Of a DNA stretch of 6,277 bases, positions 5,595 to 6,277 are shown one piece after another (position 1 is the first letter of the stretch; every line of letters begins with the position of its first letter). The position numbers were made by a program, and so were the translations under genes. Below the pieces are notes generated by a model. That model did not search any database. It saw only the letters and a program-made list of their open reading frames with translations, and was not told where the DNA came from. This stretch comes from Nocardioides sp. Its GTDB lineage: Bacteria; Actinomycetota; Actinomycetes; Propionibacteriales; Nocardioidaceae. The stretch covers positions 1 through 6,277 of the forward strand of contig JAKFXV010000065.1 of NCBI GenBank assembly GCA_021731205.1. The letters run 5' to 3'.

Positions 5595-5719
5595 CACGCC
5601 CGCCTCGGGAGCGTGAGCGCGAGCCAGGAGCGCAGCCGGGGATCGGGAAGGACGCCGTCTCGTTCGTCGCCGTGCTCGCCGCGGTCGACCCTCGCCGACC
5701 TCTCGGTGGTGGCGGTCAT
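5594..5719 (-). CDS. Candidate 41-residue small protein between clpB and the zinc-finger gene
   Basis: Reading the - strand from the ATG at 5719-5717 gives 41 codons and a TGA at 5596-5594, with no internal stop. The start overlaps the clpB stop as ATGA, and the stop overlaps the zinc-finger start as TGATG, so both ends fit the junctions of a translationally coupled operon. The product begins MTATTERSARVDRG, is charged and probably disordered for its first 25 residues, and ends with a possible amphipathic segment, DPRLRSWLALTLPRRA (26-41). There is no recognised domain, cysteine or signal peptide. No separate Shine-Dalgarno sequence is needed if it is coupled to clpB. The alternative is that this is a 121-base spacer whose overlaps arose by chance; the GC-rich DNA makes such short open frames common. 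Confidence 0.55.
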   Translation of the reverse strand: MTATTERSARVDRGEHGDERDGVLPDPRLRSWLALTLPRRA

Positions 5720-6277
5720 GCCACGGCCCGCCCTTCCGGCGGGTTCCCGGCCGCGGCCACCGTGAGCGTCGCGTCGGTGACGCCCACCGAGATTGCACCC
5801 CCGTCGGCCACGTCCCCGCGCAGCAGCGCCCGGCCGACCTGGGTCTCCACCTCGCGGGAGATGAGCCGACGCAGCGGGCGGGCGCCGTACGCCGGGTCAA
5901 AGCCCTGGTCGGCGATGAAGCGACGCGCCTCAGCCGTGACGTCGAGGCCGACCCGCAGGTCGGCTAGCCGCTCGCGCAGCTCCTCGAGCTGGAGGTCGAC
6001 GATGCGCTCGATCTCAGCGAGCGTCAGCGGCTTGAACATCACGATCTCGTCGACGCGATTGAGAAACTCCGGACGGAAGTGCGACTGCAGGGTGCGCATC
6101 ACCAGCGAGCGCGCCTCGTCCCGCACCTCGCCGTGCGCGGTGACCCCCTCGAGGAGGTGTTCCGAGCCGATGTTGGAGGTCATGATCAGCACGGTGTTGC
6201 GGAAGTCGACGGTCCGGCCGTGGGAGTCGGTCAGCCGGCCGTCGTCGAGCACCTGGAGAAGCGTGTTGAACACGTCC
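5716..6277 (-). CDS. clpB: ATP-dependent chaperone ClpB, C-terminal end (5' partial)
   Basis: The frame runs from the right edge to TGA at 5718-5716, with 186 visible residues covering the end of the second AAA+ module. It opens with DVFNTLLQVLDDGRLTD, then sensor 1 IMTSNIGS (31-38, Asn35), the arginine-finger segment FRPEFLNRVDE (67-77), and sensor 2 YGARPLRR (130-137), followed by the small C-terminal subdomain (REVETQVGRALLRGD) and a short Ala/Pro-rich tail. ClpB forms a hexameric ring in the cytosol and, with DnaK, pulls apart aggregated proteins. ClpC is the main alternative; the C-terminal RLISREVETQVGRALL segment and the lack of a ClpC-type tail favour ClpB. The promoter, and any HspR or HrcA operator, would lie outside the window. 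The stop overlaps the next ATG by four bases, so downstream genes may share its heat-shock control (inference). Confidence 0.92.
   Translation of the reverse strand, partial: DVFNTLLQVLDDGRLTDSHGRTVDFRNTVLIMTSNIGSEHLLEGVTAHGEVRDEARSLVMRTLQSHFRPEFLNRVDEIVMFKPLTLAEIERIVDLQLEELRERLADLRVGLDVTAEARRFIADQGFDPAYGARPLRRLISREVETQVGRALLRGDVADGGAISVGVTDATLTVAAAGNPPEGRAVA

Overview
The window comes from a high-GC actinobacterium. The core genes read about 67-70% GC in sampled lines, codon third positions are GC-rich, several genes have strong AGGAGG-type ribosome binding sites, and the gene types (UBP zinc finger next to a cNMP-binding/thioredoxin-reductase fusion, ClpB) are familiar from Actinobacteria. 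I cannot fix the genus from sequence alone.

Left part, + strand: the window opens inside an HNH_2-type endonuclease gene (1-1163). It is open to the left edge with no start visible, so its 5' end lies outside. Its sampled GC is near 57-60%, and it uses a rare TTA codon, which fits a transferred defence-type gene. It is followed by 553 bases (1164-1716) with no convincing gene but a dense set of short repeats, including a long imperfect hairpin (1336-1401). After this comes a four-helix membrane protein with a soluble N-terminal domain (1717-2787).

Right part, - strand: six genes read leftward from the right edge with almost no space between them: the C-terminal end of clpB (5716-6277), a candidate 41-codon small gene (5594-5719), a UBP-type zinc-finger protein (5337-5594), a cNMP-binding + thioredoxin-like + thioredoxin-reductase-like fusion (3695-5359), an NADPH-dependent FMN reductase-type flavoprotein (3061-3654) and an unknown 92-residue protein (2748-3026). 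The first four are joined by overlaps of 4, 1 and 23 nt; the last two follow gaps of 40 and 34 nt, each with its own ribosome binding site. The last gene runs 40 nt into the convergent membrane-protein gene.

Taken together the - strand genes look like a stress operon joining protein disaggregation (ClpB) to flavin redox chemistry under possible ligand control. Most unusual are the small gene locked between two overlaps, and the fusion protein, which keeps the FAD and NAD(P) motifs of thioredoxin reductase but has no CxxC pair anywhere. The shared role of the operon is inference.
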